A stretch of DNA of 64,000 bases, taken from positions 1 to 64,000 of the forward strand of contig DAOUDW010000034.1 of assembly GCA_034430895.1 (NCBI GenBank), given 5' to 3'. The notes under the pieces are model-generated. The model was not told the DNA's origin and searched no databases. It saw nothing but the letters and a program-made list of their open reading frames with translations. Both the position numbers and the translations under genes were made by a program. The stretch is from WVZH01 sp034430895. GTDB taxonomy: Bacteria > Chloroflexota > Anaerolineae > Anaerolineales > E44-bin32. Shown here piece by piece: positions 16,797 through 24,184 of the stretch. Positions within the stretch are counted from its first letter, which is position 1. Every line of letters starts with the position of its first letter.

Positions 16797-18155
16797 ATGA
16801 TAAAAGCCACCTATCATTTTCCACGCAGTTTCCTATGGGGCACTGCGACTTCGTCGCATCAGGTCGAAGGCGATAATCGTAATAATGATTGGTGGGCTTG
16901 GGAGCATCAAGGAGATCGTATCGATCAGAACCAACGATCAGGAAAGGCCTGTGAATGGTGGTCCGGCAGATGGCGGGAGGATTTCGACCGGGCAGCTGAA
17001 GCAGGTCAAAATGCGCATCGGCTCTCGATCGAGTGGAGCCGCATCGAACCCAATCCGGCACTCTGGGATGATGATGCGCTTTCTTATTATCGAGAGATCA
17101 TTCAAGGTGCACTCGATCGGGGTTTGAAACCCATGGTGACACTCCACCATTTTTCCACACCGCAATGGATTCAAGATCGTGGAGGCTGGCGGAATCCCGA
17201 AGTCGCACGCCATTTCAAACGTTACGCACGCAAGGTCGTTAAAGGGTTGGGAGACTTGGTTGACTTATGGATAACGATCAACGAACCGAATGTTTTCCTG
17301 TATTTCGGATACCTGCAAGGAGTTTGGCCACCCGGAGATCGGAGTCTGCGAATAGTTCCTGAGGTAATCACAAACATCATTAATGCACATGTGGCGGCAT
17401 ACGAGACCATCCATGATTTGTTTCCCAATAGCCTGGTTGGTGTGGCGCATCACTTTCGTGGTTTCCGACCGATGAACCCTCGCAATCCACTGGATGGTTG
17501 GATTGCCCGGATGAAGCACCGATCGTTCAACAATTTGTTTCCTCAAGCTTTGTCCGGTGGAAGTGTGCGATTCTTATCTACTCGTCTGAATCTGCCGCAT
17601 GCAGCGTGTACACAGGACTTCTTTGGATTGAATTACTACACGACCGAGCAATCTTCTTTCAATCTTTTTCGACCCAAGAAAGCCTTCGAAGCCGGGTCTT
17701 TTCCCGAGGGAGCCGATATCAGTCCGAACGCGTACGTCGCCAACGCCCCGGCAGGTCTCTGGGATGCCCTGCGTTGGACAATGCGCTATAATACGCCCGT
17801 TTACATAACAGAAAACGGTACGGAGGATGCAAAGGACGATTTTCGCAGGCGTTATCTCGCCTTGCACGTTCATAAGGTCTGGCGAGCGGTGAACTTCAGT
17901 TGGCCCGTGCGGGGATATTTTCACTGGTCCCTGGTCGATAATTTTGAGTGGGAGCGTGGTTGGACTCAGAAATTCGGGCTTTGGGCGTTGGATGTGGAAA
18001 CGCAGAAGCGCAGCAAGAGAAAGAGCGCCGATTTCTACGCGGAGATATGTAAACACAATGGGCTATCTTCTGATTGCGTGGCGAAATACGCGCCGGACGT
18101 TTTTGAGGCGTTGTTTCCACCAAGAAAACCAGCCGAGTTGATGCCAGATGGATAA
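16797..18155 (+). CDS. Glycoside hydrolase family 1 beta-glycosidase
   Basis: A 452-residue GH1 enzyme. FLWGTATSSHQVEG marks the N-terminal substrate site, TINEPN (about 160-165) carries the acid/base Glu and ITENGTED (about 336) the nucleophile Glu. WSLVDNFEW near the C-terminus is also characteristic. It cleaves beta-linked glucosides or galactosides with retention of configuration. There is no signal peptide, so it acts in the cytoplasm on imported disaccharides. TTGAGGCAGG precedes the ATG. It overlaps the M23 peptidase gene by 8 bases. Confidence 0.92.
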   Translation: MIKATYHFPRSFLWGTATSSHQVEGDNRNNDWWAWEHQGDRIDQNQRSGKACEWWSGRWREDFDRAAEAGQNAHRLSIEWSRIEPNPALWDDDALSYYREIIQGALDRGLKPMVTLHHFSTPQWIQDRGGWRNPEVARHFKRYARKVVKGLGDLVDLWITINEPNVFLYFGYLQGVWPPGDRSLRIVPEVITNIINAHVAAYETIHDLFPNSLVGVAHHFRGFRPMNPRNPLDGWIARMKHRSFNNLFPQALSGGSVRFLSTRLNLPHAACTQDFFGLNYYTTEQSSFNLFRPKKAFEAGSFPEGADISPNAYVANAPAGLWDALRWTMRYNTPVYITENGTEDAKDDFRRRYLALHVHKVWRAVNFSWPVRGYFHWSLVDNFEWERGWTQKFGLWALDVETQKRSKRKSADFYAEICKHNGLSSDCVAKYAPDVFEALFPPRKPAELMPDG

Positions 18156-18900
18156 TCAACGAATTATGAACGGGAAAAAACGACGCGGTAATCCGGTGTG
18201 GTTCTTCCGGGGGCTGCTGTTGGTTGTAATCGTCGCAGCGATCGGGGGAATCAGCTTTTTGGATGCGCAAAGTGGATCCGCCGCGCAGCAGGAAGACCCG
18301 CCGTTTGCATTTCCATTCGCCGGTGAGCCGGGACCGGATAGCTGGTATTTTATTCAGGCGTATGGCAACACAGACTTCGCTTATCGCTTTCGAAATTCAA
18401 CGTACGTGGCGGGGCAGGGTCTTCATTTCGGTGTAGACATCGCCGCACCTTGTGGGACGCCCATCCTGGCGATTGGTGATGGCACGGTCTACAGCGTGGA
18501 TAGCTGGCATGGCGCAGCGCCTCACAACTTGATGATCAACCACGATAATGGCTACGCATCCTTCTACGGGCATTTATTGGTGCGGTCTCACCTTAAAAAG
18601 GGTGAGAAAGTCGTACAGGGACAGGTGGTTGGCCAAGTGGGTGATCCGGACCTGACGTGCGCTTCGAGACCCCATATCCATTTGGAAATCCGTTCGATAG
18701 GTCATACCCGCGCTTATAATCCACTCCCGCTGATCGATGCGGACTGGGAACGCCTTGCCTTGATCGGTGGTGCACCACATATCTTCGAGATGGATATGGA
18801 TAATCCTCGCAAGTGGCAAAATATGCTGGACCAACCGGATACTCGATTTGGCTATCCCCTCCTGAATGATTATAAAGATGCTTGGCCGCCGGATTGGTGA
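18148..18900 (+). CDS. M23-family (LytM) metallopeptidase, membrane-anchored or secreted
   Basis: A hydrophobic segment near residues 19-38 serves as signal or anchor. The LytM core has HFGVD (about 92-96, metal ligands His and Asp) and HIHLE (about 175), the usual Zn-binding pattern of M23 endopeptidases that cut peptidoglycan cross-links. The sequence between has the canonical HGxxPHNLMI-type fold. At 250 residues it is a minimal M23 protein. It is translationally coupled to the GH1 gene, an odd pairing, and followed 10 bases later by a lipoprotein gene. Confidence 0.9.
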   Translation: MDNQRIMNGKKRRGNPVWFFRGLLLVVIVAAIGGISFLDAQSGSAAQQEDPPFAFPFAGEPGPDSWYFIQAYGNTDFAYRFRNSTYVAGQGLHFGVDIAAPCGTPILAIGDGTVYSVDSWHGAAPHNLMINHDNGYASFYGHLLVRSHLKKGEKVVQGQVVGQVGDPDLTCASRPHIHLEIRSIGHTRAYNPLPLIDADWERLALIGGAPHIFEMDMDNPRKWQNMLDQPDTRFGYPLLNDYKDAWPPDW

Positions 18901-18910
18901 GGGGTAAACG

Positions 18911-20044
18911 GTGAAACTGCGACTTGGATTCCTTCTTTCCGCGATAATACTCGCTGCTTGTGCGCATAACACCAGTACGCCGACATCATTTCGACTCCCC
19001 TCGTGGAGTATACCGAAAGGATTGGCGAGACCGGTGACCTTGCCGGAGAGTCTCCCCGAGGAAATCATCTCGGAAACGGCTACCCCATTCTTGCCCGTCG
19101 AGCCGACGCCCGCTGATCCTCAGCCGATCCAGCTTGCAGAGGGAGGCTGTTGTTCCCTTCCGATGTGGTCGCAGGATTCGCAGTGGGTCATATTCCTCGA
19201 TGAACCCGGGGAATATGCTTCCGCCGGATTGTACGGCATACCGATTACCGGTGGCGAGAGCACAATCGTCAACGACCAAGTGGGCGTGTATTCCAAATCG
19301 AGGACTCTGGTCGCTTACCCGGAGGCAGGCCGGGTGTATGTCGAGCGATGGGCGGATGGAACACGTTGGGCTGTCCCCAGTGAGGGTCGCATTGTATCCT
19401 TCTCTCCGAGTGGCCGATTTATCACATGGGCGGTCGGATCACGCAGCATTCGTTATCCGGATGTGCGGCAAAGCACAATCTGGGTGGCAGATTTCGATGG
19501 CAAGAATGCCCACGAAGTGATCACGGTAAATGGCGGCTATTTGATCGGTTGGGACGTGGGAGAAAAAGGAATCTATGTAACCGGAAGGCTCGGCCCATCC
19601 ATGCCTTCGGGAATCTGGCATGTCAACCTCGAAACCAGCGCCGCGCGTTTGGTGATGGAAGCTGAACGACCGCGCAGCGCACTGTTATCGCCCGGGGGCA
19701 GCTATATTGTCTTCTACATCGCCTTGTCCTCCGATCTGGAAGCCAACGGATTGTGGGTTGTTCCCACGGATGGGTCGCCGGGGATCAAACTCGACCTCTT
19801 TGGGGCGTACCGCTGGCGTTATGATGATATGCTCGTAGTGATACCGCTGGAAATGGATGCGCCAGGCATCTCTCTCTGGCAGGTCGATGCATCCTCGGGG
19901 GAAGCGCTTCAGCTCACGTACCCGGAACTAACCTCGATTTCGATTGCGAATAACGATTGGCAGATCTCTCCTGATGGTCGACAGATGGTCTACCTCTCAG
20001 CAGAAGACCGCAACCTTTGGGTCTTGCGTCTTCCCAATCGATAA
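18911..20044 (+). CDS. TolB-like WD40/beta-propeller lipoprotein
   Basis: GTG start with GAGGGG upstream. The N-terminus is a lipoprotein signal ending in IILAAC (Cys17), then a Pro/Thr-rich spacer. The remaining 330 residues carry TolB-type beta-propeller blades (MWSQDSQWVIF, SFSPSGRFITW, LLSPGGSYIVFY, QISPDGRQMVYLS). The function is probably binding or scaffolding at the outer face of the membrane. No catalytic residues are evident. It probably forms one operon with the GH1 and M23 genes. Confidence 0.8.
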   Translation: MKLRLGFLLSAIILAACAHNTSTPTSFRLPSWSIPKGLARPVTLPESLPEEIISETATPFLPVEPTPADPQPIQLAEGGCCSLPMWSQDSQWVIFLDEPGEYASAGLYGIPITGGESTIVNDQVGVYSKSRTLVAYPEAGRVYVERWADGTRWAVPSEGRIVSFSPSGRFITWAVGSRSIRYPDVRQSTIWVADFDGKNAHEVITVNGGYLIGWDVGEKGIYVTGRLGPSMPSGIWHVNLETSAARLVMEAERPRSALLSPGGSYIVFYIALSSDLEANGLWVVPTDGSPGIKLDLFGAYRWRYDDMLVVIPLEMDAPGISLWQVDASSGEALQLTYPELTSISIANNDWQISPDGRQMVYLSAEDRNLWVLRLPNR

Positions 20045-20055
20045 TGGCGACATGA

Positions 20056-20061
20056 TATAAT
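20056..20061 (+). promoter_or_regulatory. -10 box TATAAT upstream of tRNA-Ser
   Basis: A perfect TATAAT just after the lipoprotein stop codon. No convincing -35 box. It would give the tRNA a precursor leader of about 30 bases. Confidence 0.4.
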
Positions 20062-20099
20062 CACGACCGGAATTGCGAAAACAAAACAGTTTATTGCAT

Positions 20100-20190
<91 letters not shown>

Positions 20191-20254
20191 CCGACACCGC
20201 TACGGCGGTGTCGTTTGATTCCAACCTGCTGCGATCATATTTTGGTGCGTAACG

Positions 20255-20283
20255 TTGACAGTCGTTCGGGGGAAGGGTATGCT
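20255..20283 (+). promoter_or_regulatory. Promoter of the SRP RNA gene
   Basis: TTGACA (20255-20260), a 17-base spacer and TATGCT (20278-20283). This is the best sigma70-type promoter in the window. It predicts a start near 20290, exactly where the RNA helix begins. Confidence 0.8.
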
Positions 20284-20289
20284 CACAAG

Positions 20290-20403
20290 GAGCGTCCGGA
20301 TGGGTCCGACGCGGCGGAGACCTTCCAACCCCGTCAGGTCCGAGAGGAAGCAGCGGTACGAAGGTATCTCCGGGTGCCGTTGGGGTGCCGATCTGGGCGC
20401 TCG
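20290..20403 (+). ncRNA. ffs: Signal recognition particle RNA (small bacterial type)
   Basis: The conserved Ffh-binding hairpin is present: CCG-TCAGG-TCCGAGAGGA-AGCAG-CGG at about 20340-20365. Below it GGAGACCTTC pairs with GAAGGTATCTCC, and the ends GAGCGTCCGGAT (20290-20301) and ATCTGGGCGCTC (20391-20402) pair with a few wobbles. The length of about 113 nt fits the 4.5S type without an Alu domain. Confidence 0.9.
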
Positions 20404-20433
20404 TCTGTTCGGATGATCGGCTGCGGAATTGGG

Positions 20434-20592
20434 AAAAAGAAAAGGCCGCCCCGCGGTCAGCCTCAGCCAGGTCGTTAGGGTACCTGACGTAGATAGGCCC
20501 ACTCTTTTACGGCCGCTCAACCAACCCTCCGTTAGGGGAAGAGTGGTTGCTCACTGTCACAAACGGGGTAGCCTTTATCCCACATAGGGGAT
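20434..20592 (-). ncRNA. Candidate structured RNA with intrinsic terminator
   Basis: On the minus strand GGCTACCCCG (20573-20564) pairs with CGGGGCGGCC (20453-20444), directly followed by TTTTCTTTTT. The closing helix therefore doubles as a terminator. Inside are CCACTCTT (20546-20539) paired with AAGAGTGG (20506-20499), and the hairpin CAGGT/ACCTG (20486-20482 with 20472-20468). TATAAT on the minus strand (20605-20600) could start it. No open frame of note. It converges on the SRP RNA. The family is not recognised; a 6S-like or novel RNA is possible. Confidence 0.5.
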
Positions 20593-20599
20593 AATTTAA

Positions 20600-20605
20600 A
20601 TTATA
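20600..20605 (-). promoter_or_regulatory. -10 box TATAAT for the candidate minus-strand RNA
   Basis: Minus-strand TATAAT about 8 bases before the presumed 5' end. The -35 region at 17 bases is poor (AAACCA). Confidence 0.35.
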
Positions 20606-20689
20606 TCACCTGCAAAACAACATGGTTTTGATTCCTGGATCACCAAGGATCTAATCGGCCCCGGATGTGAATGAGCCTGATTCCTCCAA

Positions 20690-20826
20690 GGTGTTGTTTC
20701 TGGTAGCATAATTTTGCCGCTGCGGCAACGATAGGCTACAGTTTCACACACGGCAACGATATTGTCCTGGCCGAAAATGTACATCCGTTCTATAAAATGC
20801 CTGTAAGGGGAATAACCTCATCTGGA
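20690..20826 (-). repeat. Dispersed repeat R1, copy b
   Basis: The reverse complement matches 1714-1850 over about 130 bases, with the strongest identity in TAGAACGGATGTACATTTTC, then CAATATC-TTGCCG and the terminal GTAGC...GCTAC hairpin. The two copies lie in opposite orientation, 19 kb apart, both in long non-coding gaps. Confidence 0.65.
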
Positions 20827-21015
20827 TGGATCAAGCATTCTGCCCTTCAACTATCAAAAACAGCTGCAATACTTATATTATGTTATGTCTTCCCAAACGG
20901 CAACGATATGCTCCTAAATTTCACCCAGGCGACAATATTATGGAGCAAATCCAAGTTTGAGGGGGAGTAGCTACGGGGCAATTTTAAGTACAACCGGCAA
21001 TAATATGGTCACAAT
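20720..21015 (-). repeat. Cluster of degenerate CATATCGTTGCCG motifs
   Basis: Five variants of a motif read on the minus strand as (C/A)ATAT(C/T)(G/A)TTGCCG occur near 20723, 20752, 20898, 20928 and 20996. Two pairs are spaced about 30 bases apart. The first two are inside repeat R1. Outside these motifs I see no gene between 20830 and 21050. Confidence 0.35.
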
Positions 21016-21056
21016 CCCTGCAAGATTATGGGTTAAGTCACAGTCAGAATATATGA

Positions 21057-21090
21057 CGAGCTCCCGACGTTAGAATTGTCCGGGAGCTCG
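21057..21090. terminator. Perfect 10-bp hairpin, possible end of the riboswitch transcript
   Basis: CGAGCTCCCG, a 14-base loop and CGGGAGCTCG form a perfect inverted repeat. Neither strand has a long U tract after it, so it may be a weak terminator or an RNA 3' stabiliser. Confidence 0.4.
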
Positions 21091-21152
21091 CCGCGCCAAG
21101 GGGGTGGGGGGGAAAAAGAGGTTATTCGATGTTCTTACTTACTCCTTGATGG

Positions 21153-21311
21153 TTATACTTGGATTCGCTGGATACGAGTTTTACCTTCCAACAATGTTCC
21201 AAGTTCGACAACAATGTTTGCTTTAGATTCGAATACGAATTTCCGATTGCTCGTAACCGATCCTGTTCTCAACTTAAGGGTGTGATGCCGTTTGGCGAAG
21301 TGGGCCCCCAG
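21153..21311 (-). pseudogene. Remnant reading frame downstream of the c-di-GMP riboswitch
   Basis: A minus-strand frame stays open from the riboswitch terminator to TAA at 21155-21153. Its last 39 codons, from TTG at 21272, encode a plausible beta-rich peptide ending KTRIQRIQV, with phrases such as FVFESKANIVVELG. There is no ATG or GTG and no ribosome site, so this may be the C-terminal stub of a once larger secreted protein whose 5' part was deleted. The pattern of alternating hydrophobics resembles C-terminal repeats of surface proteins, but I cannot name a family. Confidence 0.35.
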
Positions 21312-21337
21312 AAAAAAATACCGCCCGCTTCGGCAGC
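21312..21337 (-). terminator. Riboswitch expression-platform terminator
   Basis: On the minus strand GCTGCC (21337-21332), loop GAAGCG, GGCGGT (21325-21320), then A and seven T. Its 5' arm overlaps the 3' strand of riboswitch helix P1, so aptamer and terminator exclude each other. Confidence 0.75.
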
Positions 21338-21412
21338 TGGCTATCCTAGTTGAAAATACAACCTTAGACCCTATAGCTTTGCGTCACCACCTTTCGGTGG
21401 CTTTGCCTTTTC
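21329..21412 (-). promoter_or_regulatory. c-di-GMP-I (GEMM) riboswitch aptamer
   Basis: Minus strand: GGCAAAGCCACC, GAAA tetraloop, GGTGG, TGACGCAAAGCTA, then GGGTCTAAGG, a variable loop and CTAGGATAGCCAGCTGCC. These are the conserved blocks of the class I cyclic di-GMP aptamer: the GNRA tetraloop, GACGCAAAGC, the CTAA bulge, and a GATAGCC receptor segment before P1 closure. P1 pairs GGCA (21407-21404) with TGCC (21335-21332). No intact gene lies downstream on this strand for more than 700 bases. Confidence 0.88.
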
Positions 21413-21451
21413 GACGAGCATGATGCTCGAAGCGAATTCAATTATGCACTA

Positions 21452-21480
21452 ACCATACTCCCTGAAGGATAAAAGTACAA
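21452..21480 (-). promoter_or_regulatory. Promoter of the riboswitch transcript
   Basis: TTGTAC (21480-21475), 17-base spacer, TATGGT (21457-21452) on the minus strand. The start near 21444 precedes the aptamer by about 35 bases, which include a short CGAGCA/TGCTCG hairpin. The unit therefore has its own promoter and does not depend on the gene upstream. Confidence 0.5.
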
Positions 21481-21517
21481 TCCCACCTGAATACTATTTC
21501 TCGAGATTACTTCCAGT

Positions 21518-21907
21518 TCATTTTGAGTGAGTAGAGGGGAGGAAGAAGCAAGTCTCCCTTTTCCCAAACCAACGATAGCGGTTGGTGGCGATGATGCGAT
21601 AGACAAAGTCGCGCAATGGTCGTGGGAAAACTCGCAGCGCCGACCACATGTTCCAGGGGAAAGGCATTTTACGCAGGATGCGTAATGCCGCGTCGCTGCG
21701 CTTGTAGAGAGCATGCTCTTCAATCAATACAACCGTCTCAATTGTATCCCTGGAAAGCCGATTGATTTCCATCAACGAACTGCCTTGTGGGGATTGTGAG
21801 GGGATGAAGGAAAAGATTCTGTTCTTATCTCTTCGATGCAGAAAATGGACGAATCCAGCACACAGATTGCAGAACCCGTCGAACAGGATGTTGGGCTTAG
21901 CGTTCAT
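21518..21907 (-). CDS. DCC-family thiol-disulfide oxidoreductase-like protein (DUF393)
   Basis: The 129-residue protein opens with NILFDGFCNLC, the defining DxxCxxC motif of the DCC (DUF393) family, which has a thioredoxin-like fold and a predicted redox-active cysteine pair. The rest (SDAALRILRKM, WFGKRETCFF) matches the family pattern, including a late Cys in the C-terminal region. The substrate is unknown. It is cytoplasmic with no signal. It shares strand with the FmdB-like gene 68 bases upstream and may be cotranscribed. The c-di-GMP riboswitch unit lies 3' of it with a separate promoter. Confidence 0.85.
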   Translation of the reverse strand: MNAKPNILFDGFCNLCAGFVHFLHRRDKNRIFSFIPSQSPQGSSLMEINRLSRDTIETVVLIEEHALYKRSDAALRILRKMPFPWNMWSALRVFPRPLRDFVYRIIATNRYRWFGKRETCFFLPSTHSK

Positions 21908-21975
21908 TGAATTCCCTCGTTGACAGGGCGCTCGATGATGTTATGCGGCACACGGCCGTATTAGCCTGGGATGCT

Positions 21976-22176
21976 TCAGGTACTGGTGGTGCAAACGGAC
22001 GGTGCCGGACCGGTTGAGGACACACTCGCGTTTGGTGAGTTGAAACTCGAAATTTTCTTCCGAATGGACGTGCTTCCACAATTCGGGCACACGACTTCAT
22101 CCCAGGATCCGCTGCTGCGCACCAGCTCTTCGAAGGGATGATCGCAGGTCTGGCATTGAAACTCGTAGATTGGCAT
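21976..22176 (-). CDS. FmdB-family zinc ribbon protein
   Basis: A 66-residue protein starting MPIYEFQCQTC, with a second pair CPNC about 20 residues later: the four-cysteine zinc ribbon of the FmdB (CxxC-CxxC-SSSS) family. These small proteins are regulators or of unknown role. GGAG lies 8 bases before the ATG at 22176, which fits the family start; a longer frame to 22236 has no ribosome site. It is divergent from the YabE-like gene. Confidence 0.85.
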   Translation of the reverse strand: MPIYEFQCQTCDHPFEELVRSSGSWDEVVCPNCGSTSIRKKISSFNSPNASVSSTGPAPSVCTTST

Positions 22177-22353
22177 CGAACAAACTCCATTGCTCCACGT
22201 GCACCAGGTAGATGAATATTCACTACCCGGATGCAAGAATTTGGTTTCGTATGATTAGATGCAAGCCGAATAGATTGGTTACATGGAATATGGTGAGAAA
22301 CTTTTCATTCCATGTTTATTTTGGCTCCCAATGCACAAATTCGTTCGGCTTGG

Positions 22354-22359
22354 TATACT
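22354..22359 (+). promoter_or_regulatory. -10 box TATACT of the YabE-like gene
   Basis: TATACT ends 11 bases before the ATG at 22371, with no purine-rich ribosome site between. As at 15629, this suggests a leaderless or nearly leaderless message. Confidence 0.45.
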
Positions 22360-22370
22360 CCTCCTCGCCT

Positions 22371-23789
22371 ATGAATGTTATCAAGGTGCTCGAGAAAACC
22401 ACGAAGTTCACTCGTCTGGTGTTTGCAGCAGTGGCGTTTTGCATTAGCGGTCTGCTGCTGGTCATCTTCGGGACATCGAAAGTAGTCTATGTCATACTCG
22501 ATGGTGAGACGCTTCGGGTACGCACGTACGCTGCCAGCGTGTCCGCTGTCCTCGATGCAGCCAGGATTGATTATATCGCAGAGGATCGGATTGTCCCCGA
22601 GATTGATGCACCGATCGAGGATGGAGACGTCGTTCGGGTGACCCTCGCCGAGCTGGTCGTCGTGGAGGTCGATCGCCAATCGATGCCGGTCCTTATGGCT
22701 GAACTCGCACCGGCGGATATTCTGGCTGCGGCGGGTTTCGATCTGCTGCCGGGCGATCGGGTCTGGGTTGACGAGATGCGCTTGGAAGACGCCAGCCTTG
22801 TGCCCGATGAGAGGCCTGATCACATCCGGGTCGAGAAAGCCGTGCGTATCCCCATCGATGTGGATGGTGTACGTCAGGAAATGTATTCCGCAGCGCCGAC
22901 GCTGGGGGAGGCGTTGTGGGAAAACGGGTTTTCCCTGCGCGAAGGGGATCGACTGATCCCAGACGTCAACACTCCATTGGACGAAGTCGAATTGGCCGTG
23001 TTCGATCACGCCCGTCCGATTGTCGTCGAAGTCGACGGGTACGAAATCCATACCCTGGCGGCCGGCACGACGGTGAGGGAAGCGCTGTCCCAGGCCGGTA
23101 TTACGCCCACTGGTTTGGATACCATCGAACCCTATGAGAATCAGCCCGTTCCGGAAGATGGACGCATCGAAGTAGTGCGAGTCATTGAGGAAGTGATCGT
23201 CGAAATGGAACCGCTGGAGTTCGGGCTCCCCAAATATCAACCTGCGCCGGATCTGGAACTCGATACGATCCAGGTCATAGACCAGGGGACCTACGGGGTG
23301 TTGGCCAATCGCATTCGTATTCGTAACGAAAATGGTGTGGAGGTTGCGCGCGAGGTGGAAGATGCCTGGGAGGCCGTCGCTTCTTCACCGCGCATCCTCG
23401 GATATGGCACGAAAATCGTCGTCCGCACGCTTAACACCCCCTACGGAACGATCGAATACTGGCGGGCCATACCGGTCTATCAGACCTCCTATTCGCCGTG
23501 CAACCTGGGCGTTGATTACTGTGGAGAAATTACAGCCAGTGGAAAGAAACTGAAACACGGCATGGTGGGTGTGATTCGCAGCTGGTTCAACAAAATGCAA
23601 GGTTGGCCGGTGTATGTGCCGGATTACGGAACCGCTACCATCGAAGATATCGGGGCGGGAATTGCCGGGAAGGATTGGGTCGATCTGGGTTACACGGATG
23701 AAGAGTACGTAATCAAGTACGGTTGGACCACGCTGTATTTTCTGACTCCCGTGCCGCCGGCAAATCAGATCCCCTGGATTCTTCCTTGA
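22371..23789 (+). CDS. YabE/Rpf-like cell-wall protein: DUF348 repeats, G5-like and 3D domain
   Basis: The 472-residue product has a hydrophobic anchor at about residues 15-37 (VFAAVAFCISGLLLVIF). Three DUF348 repeats follow (about 40-95, 115-170, 195-250), each with the GxTVxEAL-type pattern (AGTTVREALSQAG). A G5-like segment (about 290-350) comes next, then a C-terminal 3D domain with ITASGKKL, VPDYGTATIEDIG and conserved Asp residues. That is the layout of YabE and of resuscitation factors that remodel peptidoglycan. ATG at 22371 is preferred over 22212 because the latter would place the anchor internally. In Bacillus yabE is close to ksgA, and the same neighbour is found here 6.3 kb downstream. 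Confidence 0.85.
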   Translation: MNVIKVLEKTTKFTRLVFAAVAFCISGLLLVIFGTSKVVYVILDGETLRVRTYAASVSAVLDAARIDYIAEDRIVPEIDAPIEDGDVVRVTLAELVVVEVDRQSMPVLMAELAPADILAAAGFDLLPGDRVWVDEMRLEDASLVPDERPDHIRVEKAVRIPIDVDGVRQEMYSAAPTLGEALWENGFSLREGDRLIPDVNTPLDEVELAVFDHARPIVVEVDGYEIHTLAAGTTVREALSQAGITPTGLDTIEPYENQPVPEDGRIEVVRVIEEVIVEMEPLEFGLPKYQPAPDLELDTIQVIDQGTYGVLANRIRIRNENGVEVAREVEDAWEAVASSPRILGYGTKIVVRTLNTPYGTIEYWRAIPVYQTSYSPCNLGVDYCGEITASGKKLKHGMVGVIRSWFNKMQGWPVYVPDYGTATIEDIGAGIAGKDWVDLGYTDEEYVIKYGWTTLYFLTPVPPANQIPWILP

Positions 23790-23800
23790 CAGGAGCAGCC

Positions 23801-24184
23801 ATGATCGGACGTATGAAGCCTTATCTGCTCGTACTCATGATGCTTGTGGTATCTGCGTGTGGTGTGAGCGGCGTGCCGGAACGCATCGTCGAGGACTACT
23901 TAACTGCTGTCGTCGCCGGCGACGATCTCCGTGCTGCCAATCTGTCCTGCGCGGAGTGGGAAGGGCGGGCGCGCATGGATGCCGATTCATTCATGAACGT
24001 CCAGACGACGATCGAGGAGATGCACTGCGAGGTCGTCTCGCAAACGCAAACCACAGCTGAAGTGCACTGCGTCGGACGTATCGTGGCCGATTACCAGGGG
24101 GAGAATCAGACGATCGATCTATCGCTGCAGACCTATCGATTGATTACAGAAGATGGTGTCTGGCGATTTTGTGGAAATCCGTGA
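23801..24184 (+). CDS. Small lipoprotein of unknown function
   Basis: A 127-residue protein with the signal YLLVLMMLVVSAC (lipobox Cys at about 18). The mature part, about 110 residues, begins with a helix (ERIVEDYLTAVVAGD) and ends in strands with ITEDGVWRFCG, the outline of an NTF2-like or DUF4878-type fold, and has several cysteines that could form disulfides. AGGAG precedes the ATG. It lies 12 bases after the YabE-like gene and overlaps the next microprotein gene by 4 bases, so it is probably the first gene coupled to the acylation cassette. Confidence 0.7.
   Translation: MIGRMKPYLLVLMMLVVSACGVSGVPERIVEDYLTAVVAGDDLRAANLSCAEWEGRARMDADSFMNVQTTIEEMHCEVVSQTQTTAEVHCVGRIVADYQGENQTIDLSLQTYRLITEDGVWRFCGNP

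Noticed and set aside
20197..20520. Open frames across the SRP RNA region on both strands
   Set aside because: They overlap the tRNA, the SRP RNA and the candidate structured RNA, and their translations are Arg/Pro/Ser-rich without any motif.
20720..21015. CRISPR-like array in the motif cluster
   Set aside because: The repeats are short, degenerate and unevenly spaced. No cas genes are near; the Cas4-like nuclease at 6.5 kb belongs to a helicase operon.
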